Shown here one piece after another: positions 21,256 to 31,889 of a DNA stretch of 64,000 nucleotides. Made by a program: the position numbers and the translations under genes. Numbering within the stretch: the stretch's first letter is position 1; every line of letters begins with the position of its first letter. The stretch is from assembly GCF_900496995.4 (NCBI RefSeq), contig NC_044011.1, forward strand, positions 7,286,041 to 7,350,040, given 5' to 3'. The stretch is from Aquila chrysaetos chrysaetos (lineage: Eukaryota > Chordata > Aves > Accipitriformes > Accipitridae). Under the pieces are notes generated by a model. It was not told where the DNA came from, did not search any database, and saw only the letters and a list, made by a program, of their open reading frames with translations.

Positions 21256-22690
21256 ATGTGAGGGGGTTTTGCCCTGAATAAGAAAATGTTTCAAGGCAAC
21301 ACGTGTAGCAAGAAACTCTTAGATCTGAGGGGATTTTTTCCTTTTCAGTTACATTTTTTATTTGTTGAGTTCTCTTCCAGAAAATCATCAGTGCTATATA
21401 CAGCAAATGCATGCATCTGCATTTACATAATTTTGTATCATATTCTTGCCTAGGTTGCTATTCAGTCATGATAAATATATGCAATCTTTATCACACCTGG
21501 CATTGATATTTAAAAACCTCGCACTGCACTGTAAACAAGGATGGATTACACCAGCCAAGGCAGTCCTAGTTTTGTGCTGTGCCGTATCAATGCCCTTCCT
21601 CAAGGCATCTTCAGCTCCAGCTCTGTCCTTGGCCCTTTGCATTGCCACTGAATGAAGTGGTTAGTGATCCAAGCTCTGCTGTCTCTTCAGCCATGAACTT
21701 TAAAAAAAAAACAACCAAGGTAAACAGCAAGCTGCAAATTGCATTAATTTACATAGTCATAGGAGTATAATGTCCCACACAACAGCAAGTCCAGACACCG
21801 TCATGGCTTATGCTCCCATTGCAGCAGAACTGCAGAGGACTGGTAGGTACTTCAGCAGGCTGCAAACAGTGGTGCTCCTCTTCTCTCCTCCATCCTGCCC
21901 CTCTGCCCTCCAGCTCCTGCTTCTGTCTACCTCACCGTCCCACCGAACTGCTGCAGTGTGGTGAAGCTTGCTCAATGAACAGAAGACCCACTGAGGATTT
22001 GCTGAAAAGTCATGGCTGGGTAAAACTAACTGCATTTATTACAAATAATCCTATATTCATAGTGAGTCAAATGCTGACTCAGTAAAAATTCTGACTGAAT
22101 TAAATCAGATTCTGGTCTTATTTTTTGATATCGTCCTTAATAATTTATGAAGTTCATAAAGTACATTTCATATAGGCATATTTGTGCTAGTAAATCCATT
22201 CCCAAGGAAACTTTGCTAATGGTAGCTAAATACCAAGAAATGCATCATGTTTTGTCACCAATCAAGTTCCAACAAAAAGTGCTGGAATAATTGCTATTCT
22301 GTATAGTCCGTTGCCTTTTAAAAAGTGGAGTGTGAATTTCAGCTAGAAAGAAACAACTTTTCACAAAGAGACGTTCACCAGATTATCAGCTTTGATGGAT
22401 TCCAGCAGCTGAATCCCATGGCAAATGAAGAGAAGAATGTCTCAGGCAAAGCCCCGTTCTCTGTTCAGAAGATAATCTCAGGAGATGCCAGAAAACCTTT
22501 CTGTGTATATTTCAGTGTTCTCTTTAATTTTTTTCTTTTTTTCTAATATTCTCTTTAGTAGACATGTCACTGTTGGCTTTGACCAGCCTCAGCCTTGGTG
22601 TAAGCAACTCCCAATGAGCAGATGGAGTGTAGAACTGGGCAAAGATTTACGAGACCTAACACTTAAGCTCAGCTATGTCAGCAGCCTTCA
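21256..22690. other. Intergenic between SLC16-like remains and CCR6
   Basis: No gene recognised. A plus-strand open frame at 22325-22546 has no known motif. No transposon is clearly delimited. Confidence 0.45.
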
Positions 22691-22699
22691 GCCTGTTTC

Positions 22700-22705
22700 T
22701 TTATT
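22700..22705 (-). terminator. CCR6: Candidate CCR6 poly(A) signal
   Basis: AATAAA on the minus strand about 500 bp past the CCR6 stop codon. It is the nearest canonical hexamer I could see. Use is not proven and CCR6 transcripts may extend further. Confidence 0.35.
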
Positions 22706-23201
22706 TCTCTGTTTGCTTTAGGTTGGTACTGTCACAGCACGACCTGTCTGCAACAAAAGCACAGTTGAGACCTACACTTAAAGAGGATTTCCAGGTAGAA
22801 GTAATTAACAGAAACAACATAAATGTAAGTAGAATGAAGTTGGATATAACCTAGTTAATTTACTTAGTACTTTTGAATATTTCAGTGATGTAGGACAGGT
22901 GAGATGCAATTTTTCCTTAGAAAGCAGGGAGGGTTCCTCTGTAAACTTCACTTTCCTGATAATTCTAAGAGACTGCACTTTAGAAGAGTGTGAATGTTAA
23001 GAGAGGTGAATAAGATTTCAGTTTTCCACAGGGCAGTGTTCTTCTTTTATCTTAATTCTTTTCCTGAAAGGAGTTGTAGATCGTGGGAGCTCCCTTTGAG
23101 GTGCAGAGAAGCCCAAATGACTTGCTGTCACAGGCACAGTGACACTGGTTTGGGTTGCTTGGTGAGAAGAGTCCTTCAGTAATAATGTTGTTCAAATTGT
23201 A
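22706..23201 (-). other. CCR6: Presumed CCR6 3' UTR
   Basis: Sequence between the CCR6 stop codon and the nearest AATAAA. No competing gene is seen. Its extent is inferred from the poly(A) hexamer only. Confidence 0.4.
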
Positions 23202-24287
23202 TTATATAGTAAAAGAAGATCCATTGTCAGTCAGAATTTCACTGGTCTGTCTTGAATGATAGATATCAGAGTTTGTCCTTGAACCACGTTTATTGTATTT
23301 CTTGTATCTTATGCACCACAGGTCCTTCATTATCTTCACAAAATAACTTCTGAACTTCACTCCAATAAATGCATAGAGCACAGGGTTCAGGCAACAGTGT
23401 AAAAATGCTATGGCTTCAGTGGTGTATTTCGCATAAGCCATTATCTTGTCATTGTCACAAGATTTGTCTATCTTGCCCATATTTATGGCTGTGACAAGAA
23501 GAACAATGTTATAAGGTACCTGACAAACTAAGAAAACAGCTACAATTAATACAATCACACGGATTGCTTTGTTTCTTTTGGAATTCTGAGCTTGTTGTAA
23601 GGATTTGACAATGAACGTATAGCAAAAAATCATGAATATGAAAGGTATAAAAAATCCAAATCCAACTTGTAGACACAGCAGCAGTGATTTCAGCATCGTG
23701 CTTTCAGACACTCTGTCAAATCTGTGATCACATATCACTTTGGTTTCATTGGTGGAGAAGCTGTAACTTTCACTGTATAGAAAAGAGGAACTAGAGATTA
23801 AAATTGATGATACCCACACAACCAAACAAATGAGTTTACTATGTGCAAGCGTTCTTGCCCTGAGTTTAAATGACTTTGTTGCCTGTACGATAGCAATGTA
23901 CCGGTCCACACTGATAAAGGCCAAAAGCAGCATGCCACAGCTGAAGTTGATTGCATAGATACCTCTGGTCATTTTGCAAATGAAATCACCAAAAATCCAT
24001 TTGTCAGCAGCATAATTCACTGCCCACAGTGGGAGAGTGAGAACAAACAGTATGTCTGCTATGGCCATGTTGAAGAGGTACACATCCGTCATGGACTTGG
24101 TTCTTTCATATAAAGCAAAGGTCGTCACTACAAAGATGTTACCAACTAGGCCGATGATACAAATCAACGAATATGCAACTGGCAGAAATGCTTTTGTGAA
24201 GTTCCTGACTTCCAACTTAGAACAAGGTTGTGTGATTAGAGAAGCATAGTCTGAATAATATGGATAATCTGTGGTACGAGGCTCTGT
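23202..24287 (-). CDS. CCR6: CCR6 coding exon 2
   Basis: This exon carries nearly all of the receptor. It starts after the acceptor CTTTTTTCCAG (24288) with ACA GAG CCT and ends at TAA (23204-23202). The frame is open through the acceptor with no ATG in the extracellular N-terminus. The only start-like codon near the first helix is a TTG at 24215, which would remove the tyrosine-rich ligand-binding end, so the real start must be in an upstream exon. An alternative acceptor 4 bp further in (ACAG|AGCC) would break the frame. Confidence 0.95.
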   Translation of the reverse strand, partial: TEPRTTDYPYYSDYASLITQPCSKLEVRNFTKAFLPVAYSLICIIGLVGNIFVVTTFALYERTKSMTDVYLFNMAIADILFVLTLPLWAVNYAADKWIFGDFICKMTRGIYAINFSCGMLLLAFISVDRYIAIVQATKSFKLRARTLAHSKLICLVVWVSSILISSSSFLYSESYSFSTNETKVICDHRFDRVSESTMLKSLLLCLQVGFGFFIPFIFMIFCYTFIVKSLQQAQNSKRNKAIRVIVLIVAVFLVCQVPYNIVLLVTAINMGKIDKSCDNDKIMAYAKYTTEAIAFLHCCLNPVLYAFIGVKFRSYFVKIMKDLWCIRYKKYNKRGSRTNSDIYHSRQTSEILTDNGSSFTI

Positions 24288-25184
24288 CTGGAAAAAAGAA
24301 GATCACCAGTTAACACATAGGTGTTAATCTCTAATTTCTATATAGTAGAAAGATGATAGATAACAAAGTCATACAAATAAAGGGTACTTTGGAAATCATT
24401 CAAAAATTAGTATACAAGTACTATGTGGCTTGCTGATTTGCAATTGAAGTGATATTTCCATTATGATAACTGTAATACTTCTGTCCAGTCCTTCCCATGT
24501 CTCAGCTTCAAGCCTGTATCAAACTCATCTCAAGATAGTCCACATCACTGTTGTTTCCTCCAACACTACCTGTTTTACACTGTTTCCACCAACCACACAC
24601 CCCAATTACAAATGCATTTAATACTGCAGAGGAGACTTCTAAGAACTAACTAGGGAATTTCATAAAATCTTAATTAAAATATGAACATGGAGATAATCTT
24701 CTTGGATAGCCCAAAGGTTTCCATCTTGAAATACGTTATGCAGAAAGGATTAGTCTGCCATCACAGAAGACTCTACAGTGTAAAAGTCTGAATTTGAAGG
24801 AGGGGTCTAGACTTCCTTTACCATCAAGGGCGGGGAACAGGCCTCTCTAGCATGTTATACATTTCCTACTAATGTAGCTTGGCTAAATCAAGCCTAAAAA
24901 TTATTCCTTCTCTCCACTCAGCTAGACAGGCAATCCAGGATGGCTAGCCTGAGACACAGTTACCTGCACCACAAACACCAAACCTGTAGTTACATTAGGA
25001 CAGTGCAAACCCAATAAACAGTGTGCTTTGACAGTGAACTCTGCTGTTAGAACCATCTACTTCAGCTAATCACTCCTGAGATTAGGGCATATGGACCAGC
25101 AGCCTCAAAGAGCTGGGACTTCCAGATTCATTGCTTTATTGATGTCCTAATATAGTTTATCAATTAAGTACTTACAAAATTCAT
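23202..25184 (-). CDS. CCR6: C-C chemokine receptor type 6 (two coding exons)
   Basis: Gi-coupled receptor for CCL20 (and beta-defensins in mammals) on B cells, Th17 cells and immature dendritic cells; it guides them to mucosa. Exon 1 is 25176-25184 (Met-Asn-Phe, then donor GTAAGT) and exon 2 is 23202-24287; the 888-bp intron is phase 0. The product is 364 residues. It has a sulfation-prone N-terminus (DYPYYSDY, 10-17), N-glycosylation site NFT at 32, seven membrane spans, DRYIAIV at 131-137, disulfide cysteines near 107/189 and 25/280, NPVLY at 304-308, and a Ser/Thr-rich tail ending SSFTI. The stretches SMTDVYLFNMAIADILFVLT and CCLNPVLYAFIG and the tail are nearly those of human CCR6. No stop or frameshift is present. 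CEP43 lies upstream on the same strand, as in mammals. Confidence 0.96.
25176..25184 (-). CDS. CCR6: CCR6 coding exon 1 (9-bp coding part: Met-Asn-Phe)
   Basis: On the minus strand AAAATGAATTTT is followed at once by the strong donor GTAAGTACTT. Joined to exon 2 this gives an N-terminus starting MNF, then TEPRTTDYPYYSD. Human CCR6 has an internal MNF (residues 6-8) at the equivalent splice point, which supports the call. The three bases before ATG (AAA) give an acceptable start context. The 5' part of the exon is untranslated and its limit is unknown. Confidence 0.8.
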
Positions 25185-28100
25185 TTTGGCAGTACACTTC
25201 TCAGAAAGAAAAATATGTTGAGAAGAACTTCAAAATACTTTCCCAAGGATTCCTGTAAAGAACATAAAGTAGATTGGATTGGGAAACCAGCAAAAGAAAT
25301 GGGAACAAATAGAAAAACACATTTGGAAATAAAACATGTATTCAAAGAAGAATCTCATCACTTCAACTATATCAACAATACACAAGAGCATCTCAACAAA
25401 TCACATATCTCTGCAGCACAATGTGCAGTTGTGGAAAGTGGATGGTTTGTATCAGTGTGATTAAGAGCACAATCTTACATATGGAATGTTTATTCATAGA
25501 TCTAATAAACAACATATGAGAATATATGACTCTTACTTCACCTTGACTTTGCACCACAATATACTACAGTAAATTAAATTTTCCTTTCAGAAATTCTGTA
25601 TGACAATGGCAATCAATGTATTGAGGGAAATACGGAACAAATAAACAGCACTACCTTAGTATACTCCATAAGAGTAATACAGCACTTTAAAGTCTTTTTT
25701 CATTCTAGCATGTTATCAGTGTGTCTCAGCCCTCCTAACACCACATGACTTGCTCTTTTTTATTACACTACTAAGGTAAATTAAGAGTGCCAGGATGATT
25801 GCTTCCTGTAGTGTAAAAGATAGTACACAACATATGAACAGACTGAGCCCTAGTGTTGTTTTGTCTTTGTTCAGTGCACAGATCTTTGTGTTATAGACTG
25901 CACTCTATGAAAATAATTTCTTTTCCTTTATCACTGTGAGACCTAAGTATTTTACGAATGGTAATTAATTAATCTGCACAATACCCTGTGGTGGTCAGGA
26001 GGTATTATTACCTTTATTTTACAGGGAATGAACCTGAGCACTGAGTCATTACAGTAAGTACCCATTTGAGATGTTCAGTTTGAGACACCTGTCGTCCTGC
26101 CCCCCCCCCCCCCCCCCCCGCCCCCAATATCACTTTTAAGAGTGCTTGGCATTATGAAGGACTTCAGTTATGTAAAGCATTACATCCACTGGCTCTGGTT
26201 GCAGCCAGGCTCCGACTTCTGCAAATCAGACCACACAGTCTAAAGTCTCAGATAGATAAAATGGGGAACATGCTATTAGTGGCCACGTGTACAAAGCTGG
26301 GCTTAAATGACTTGTTTAATCTCACACAGGAGCCCACGGGCAGGAGATTTAGTTCCCCGGCATTCCCCTGTGTGAGTTCAGTCCTTCTCTTCTTTTCTTC
26401 AGCTGCTCTGGGAGGACGGCACAGACCAGCCATGCAGTAGTTGCAGGGGCTGGACAGCATGAGGTTCCATGTTTGCTAAGCCTGTGAATGGCAGTTTTGT
26501 CTGGAGTTTCTCTGCTTTTTGTTAGTTGTGCTGCTAATTAGGAAGTGCACATGGGTCAAATTTAAGTTTAGAAAAACTAATCCTTCCTGTTTGGGAATTA
26601 CCTGAATTTTGAAAGAGAGAGAGATACAGTTATCTGTAAAAGTGGGGCAGATGCGGTCCAGATACAACTGGGAAGTTGGGGGAGGGAACACCCTCCAACA
26701 GCATAATGAGGATGAGACTTTATGACTCATGTGGGGAGGCTGGCTCATGACAGAGGGCTGCAGATGGGTAAAGACCCATAATATATGATGCTGCTTAAGC
26801 ATCACAGCTTCTCTGGCTTTCCTGCCCTTTAAATAAATCTTTAACCACCTCTCCAGCTTCCTCTGCTGGCTTTTCAAAGCTGATTTTTAGAAGCTGCAGG
26901 AATATGACAGCCTGAAAGCGCTTGAACACCTTCTGAAGCAAGCTTTAAACAATTCAAAGTGTCTCTCAGAAGTGCAAAGATGTGTAAGGCAAGCAGATAA
27001 GTTGCACAGTTCACCTGGGGCTGCAGTCCCCTAGCCCATCTTGGAGCAGCTCTAGTCTCCATCTCCTGCTTTACCCTTCTGTGACCCCATCCAGACAGAC
27101 ACTCATGCCCTTGCTTGGTGTTTCTGTTACCCTTTGCACTTGGCTGCAACTACAGTTACTCTTCAGTTAGACAGCAATAAAGGGGTACCTGTCTAGGCTA
27201 TTATTTTAGAAACTGTTATTATATTGTTGCAAGAAAAATATCTTTCTAGGTATCTGTCATTCATATCTTTCTAGGACGTACATGGTTAAAATATACAAAG
27301 AGAGCCTGACAGCATGTATTCTCTATAAAACAGTCACTCTTCATTCCACTTAGCCAAAGCCACTCTCAAACATTAGTATAACACGTAGAAGGAAGAAGAC
27401 AGGGTGAAGGCATTTAGAAGAAAGGAACATGGGTGTTTCCTACAGCCTGCAAGGAGAGCTAAGAAAGGAGGTTTCTTCAGATTAACACTGAAGAAGGGCT
27501 CTCTTGTCCTCAGAAGAGCTCGGCAGAAAGCCTGTAGGGAACAACAACTACTCATCATGGGAAAGCTGCGTACTCTCCCTGATGCTACAGGAATTCACAA
27601 AGGCACCACCAGTCACACATCTATTCAGAAAAGGACTTCCACTGTCCAGCAAAAAGCTTCTTGAGGATGGTTGATATCAGAGTAGTAGAGAAGGACTCAA
27701 GCTCAAACCAGAATTGCAGAGATCAGATTTAAGACCTGGTTTAAATCTCTTGAGCTGATTTCCTTTTCTGAATTTGAAACAGCATTCACTGAAGTTATGA
27801 AGAAGATGCACTGGCTGCAAAGGAAGTTGAATCAGAACTCCTATAAACACAATTTTCTTTTCAATTTAAATCTCTCTAACAGTCTTTCAGTAGGCACCTG
27901 TATAATTTATAGTCTGCATATTTATGGCTTTATTTAGCATTAATGTATTAGGTAATTATAAAAAATAAATTTCCATATATATGGGGGGAGTGTTCTAACA
28001 TTGTTTATATACAACATATGGGCACATGTCAGTGCATGTGAACACAAACATACTCATGTTCTGAATATTAAATATATAAGCCTTGCAATTTTTAGCTTAC

Positions 28101-28419
28101 TATTTTTCCACTTTATCAACATTACCATATTTCTTTTCACTATGAAAGCAATATGTGAGTGCTCAAAAGTAAGACTAAACTACAATCTTAAATACGAATA
28201 CATTATTTGAATTATAGAAGCAAAAGAAAATGGATAAAGAAAGACCTCAGGAAAAAGACAGATTTCTATAAGGAAAAAAATTCTCAGTACTTGGAGGGAA
28301 TCAGTAAGTATTTTTTAAGCATTGCCCACCATTTTAAGTACACTCCTACCTACATGTTCGGTTTAATACATTCATCACACATACATACATTACAGATTAC
28401 CTATTTTATTTTAGTACTT
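25185..28419. other. CCR6 5' flank or 5' introns, no gene recognised
   Basis: AT-rich single-copy-looking sequence with a poly-C tract at 26099-26126. No recognised coding block or clear transposon. If the upstream exons proposed at 28.4 and 31.8 kb are real, this is CCR6 intron sequence. Confidence 0.4.
26099..26126. repeat. Poly-C tract
   Basis: A run of about 20 consecutive C, one G and five more C on the plus strand. It is a likely mutable homopolymer or assembly-sensitive spot. Confidence 0.9.
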
Positions 28420-28530
28420 ACCAGATTTGAAAATTGTCTGAAGATCAGGTGAAAGAGGATGTGTGATTCTGTTACATTCTTTTGCGGCTGCCTCAAGCAC
28501 ATTTACCATCAGCCTCAACAGGAGTGCACT
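28420..28530 (-). other. Candidate non-coding CCR6 exon (strong splice donor)
   Basis: The minus strand shows CAAATCTG|GTAAGTACT, a near-perfect donor, 3.2 kb upstream of the CCR6 first coding exon and on the same strand. Upstream sequence is plausible untranslated leader with no long frame. The acceptor side is not clear and the right coordinate is arbitrary. CCR6 in mammals has several alternative 5' non-coding exons. Speculative. Confidence 0.25.
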
Positions 28531-31500
28531 TTAATTGGAAAAACAAGAAATAACACCATTAGTTAAAGGTACAGAGTTAAATTGAAATAATCACCACTTC
28601 CTCCTGACAAGCAATAACAATAACCTGCTTTTTTACATAAAGGAAAACATTTAACCTTATCTGTGCTGGAAACATGCAAGTTGGAGGCAATTAATTTACT
28701 AATTAGGCTACCTATGTAATGATATTATTTTTTAAATAATCAAGCTAGCAGTAGAATCATAAAAAGTGGGGTGTTAATTGTCCCTGTGCTCAGAACACTT
28801 CCTGAATGATGGCCTATTTTTGCAAAAGGTGCACTTAATGTCATGCAGATGAGCAGTTTAATCATTAATCATTCAAAGAAACAAGATCACTTACAGTAGA
28901 ACCGCAGAACTGAGACAAGTGTTAATTACCAGATTGAATAATAGCTGTCTTCTGAAGAAAAATTAATAATCTGATCTATGTCAAGGTGCACATTATCCAA
29001 ATGTTTTGTCTGAACTGCTAAAACTGCTAAAAATATGTGCAAATGCCCAGATAAAGAAGGAAAATGCAATTCTATTTGCCTGTTTGGCACAAACATTTTC
29101 TTTGTGTGCAAGCTGTTCAGGTCTGTTGTTAAAGTTAGTTGGAACTAGACATGAAAATATTTCATTTTAAGATTCCTGAATTTTAAAGCTATAAATGTTT
29201 CTTTTCCAGACCTTAGTTTCTGATGACAACTTAGATGTTTGCATTAGCAGGAAAAACAAAAACTAGTAAAAAAACCCTTCAAACTTCTTATTTATTTTAG
29301 AAATTGTGTGTATGAACATTCAGTTGTAGCTTGTGATCTCATTAGAGACAGCAGATGGCATTAATACAGGCAGCCTTGTAAGATATGATTAAGTTAATAG
29401 AATGCTGTACCTGAAGAAACGCAGGATGATATATGTCATGTTCAACTGTTTTTTCAAAACTGAGCATATCACAATAGCAGTGGCTCCCCAGCAGCGTAAG
29501 TATGGTGCCGCTTTCCCCTAACCATACCCAGTGAATGAAATAAAAACGCTGCATCGTGTCAAAATGTGACTTGGTAGATTTAAAGTATCATGTCGTGATG
29601 GTTCATAATCATTTAAGCAGGCACATTTCATTTTCTCAGTGGCTGATTTTCATAGGATCCAAGATCCGGACTTCAGCTATGACAAAATCCCAACATATTT
29701 GCGTAGAACAACACAGAGATACTTAAAAACCCTGAAATGGGAGTCTCACTGCGTATGTGGACACAGTGCATGCATGGGTTTTTTGATTGTTACTGCTGAA
29801 AAGCAGTCTTCACTGTCTGATGCATACAAAGCAAAAAAAGTGTGAAATCTATCTGGATTGTGACTCATATAACTTCAATGGACTCACTATAAGATTAATT
29901 TGGCCTCCTTATTGCTGTTTGGACTAAACTGTTCCCTGCCATCACAGATCTGGGGAAGGTTATGATTAAATCCATAAAGTAGTAGATCATTTGAAATATG
30001 GTTTGGTAAACTCCAGTTACATGGAGGAATGAAGATGTGTGAGTGTCAGTGCAGAGAAGAAAAGAGAGAAGGCCAAGAGAAACAATTGTAGCAGACGAGT
30101 AAGGTTGTCTGCATTTTAAATTTCTATTGATAAACCAAACTAGCAGCTGCAGTTAGAGGGCCAGGGTGCAGCAATGCTCAAAAGACAGATTCCTGAAAGC
30201 TGCAAGGATATCAAAGAACAAGTCATGAGGCAGATGTTCTTCTCCCCAGGTGTCTGCATCTGGCCATCTTCAGAAGTAGAACATGGCATTGAATGGACCT
30301 TTGGTCTGTGGGACAGTTTTTGTATTCTCTAGCAGCCACCATGCTCAGCAATGTATCCTAACTGTCTGAAGCAGTCCAGATTTAGTGACTTGCAGCAGTT
30401 GCTGAAGGAGACCTATGTTTTCATCAGCCTATGAAGATGAGCAAGGAATGCTGAGCTGTTGGTCAGTGTGAGAGGGCAGCACAGAGGCAGGGGGGTGAGT
30501 GGGCAGGGTGCATGACTAACAATGTGGTGGGAAGTGCTAAGCAACTGCACTGTATTTTAGTTTTCTACATTAAGATGATTGGCAAGGTGCCTAGACCTTG
30601 TGAATCTTTCGAGACATCCTTAATCACAATAGTGATGTACTTTTCACTGTATTATTTATTTCATAATTCATAACAATTTCTATCAAAGTTTTCAGGCCAC
30701 CCTTTTAACCTTTGCTAAGAGGGGCTTTTACTTTTTTTAAACTACATTTTTGTACGGTTTTGCTAACTTGCTGTTATTTGCATGTCAAAATGCAGTAATG
30801 GAAACCATCAAATTAAGTTGATTTGGGCTTCAGATGAGGCGTATAAGGTATTTTCGGGACTTTTTTTGAAAGAAAATACAAGCTGCTTTTTAAAATCTCC
30901 TATCTTTCAAGTGCTGCAAGGAATAGTACATTTACTCTTGATAAGCCGAGGTGCACATACTTTTTATAATAACATAGCTATATATGACAGCCTAGATCCT
31001 GTTTACAGAGAACTCACTTTCTGCCTAAATGCTGTCTGAAGCAAACCACTGATTCCTGCTCACAATGTCTGACATTTTGAAACATGGGCTGAAATCCTGT
31101 TAAAAACAGAAAATTCAGAGTAGGAGTGCATTCTATGTTGGTAAAGGAATTTGCTGATATTTCTCTGTGGGCCATTTCACTGTGGGCCTTTTAAGTGCTT
31201 CTTTCTCATAACTCTGCAACTGAAGAGGTGGATCTGCGTCTTGCAAAGCAAACTTCATTACACAAAGACAAACATAGCCCATGGCAGTCATGTAAGCAGC
31301 AAATAATAGCAGTAGAAATTCCCTCTGTATTACAAGAATGAATGTGACTTCAAATCACCAACCAAGTCCCTAATGATTGTAGTCCACACTCAGACAAGCA
31401 CTTCTGCTGCTAGTAACAGCTTCCAGCATCTCTCTCAGACAACAACCTACTTTTGGAGTACTAACAGACTAGCCTGTGACGCAGCTTAATATTATCAACA

Positions 31501-31732
31501 CTATTTTGTGGCATGAGAGTCATTAAAAGATAAATCAGAATTTTAGCTTATCCATTACAAAAACTATTGTTCATCTTGTTCCGTATTCAGTTGTTTTCTA
31601 GTTTAAATGTATCTCATGCTTTTAGTCTGTAATATATTCAATATTCAGCATTAACAACAGTCTTTCAGAAAGTGAAGAATTCACCATGTAGGTGAATGCC
31701 AAAGTTAATACAAGGCAACTAGTCCAACTTAC
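28531..31732. other. No gene recognised
   Basis: AT-rich sequence. Short open frames on both strands (for example 29639-29845 + and 30782-31039 +) show no domain or composition typical of coding exons. Confidence 0.4.
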
Positions 31733-31815
31733 CTTCTCAGCACGTTTTCTTTTAACCCAGTTACAAAGCCCAGACGGCCTTCCTTGCAGATGTTTTGTGC
31801 TTCACCTTCAGGCTG
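31733..31815 (-). other. Candidate first non-coding exon of CCR6
   Basis: On the minus strand CTGAGAAG|GTAAGTTGG is a strong donor at 31732. About 140 bp upstream lies a perfect octamer element. The distance suits a short first exon starting near 31815. No coding frame. The link to CCR6, 6.5 kb downstream on the same strand, is inferred. Confidence 0.28.
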
Positions 31816-31872
31816 TGACAAGTGGAAAGAGTTTTTTTCTTTTTAACACAGCTATTTGAAAATCTGCATGTT

Positions 31873-31880
31873 ATGCAAAT
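31873..31880 (-). promoter_or_regulatory. Octamer element ATTTGCAT
   Basis: A perfect ATTTGCAT on the minus strand (ATGCAAAT on plus). This is the Oct-1/Oct-2 site of immunoglobulin and other B-lineage promoters. CCR6 is a B-cell gene on the same strand, so a promoter role is plausible. An 8-mer also occurs often by chance in AT-rich DNA. Confidence 0.3.
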
Positions 31881-31889
31881 GAAGCCCCC

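Noticed and set aside
23202..24215. CCR6 starting at the TTG at 24215
   Set aside because: It would remove the sulfation-prone N-terminus and first cysteine; the frame is open back to a good splice acceptor and a matching ATG exon exists upstream.
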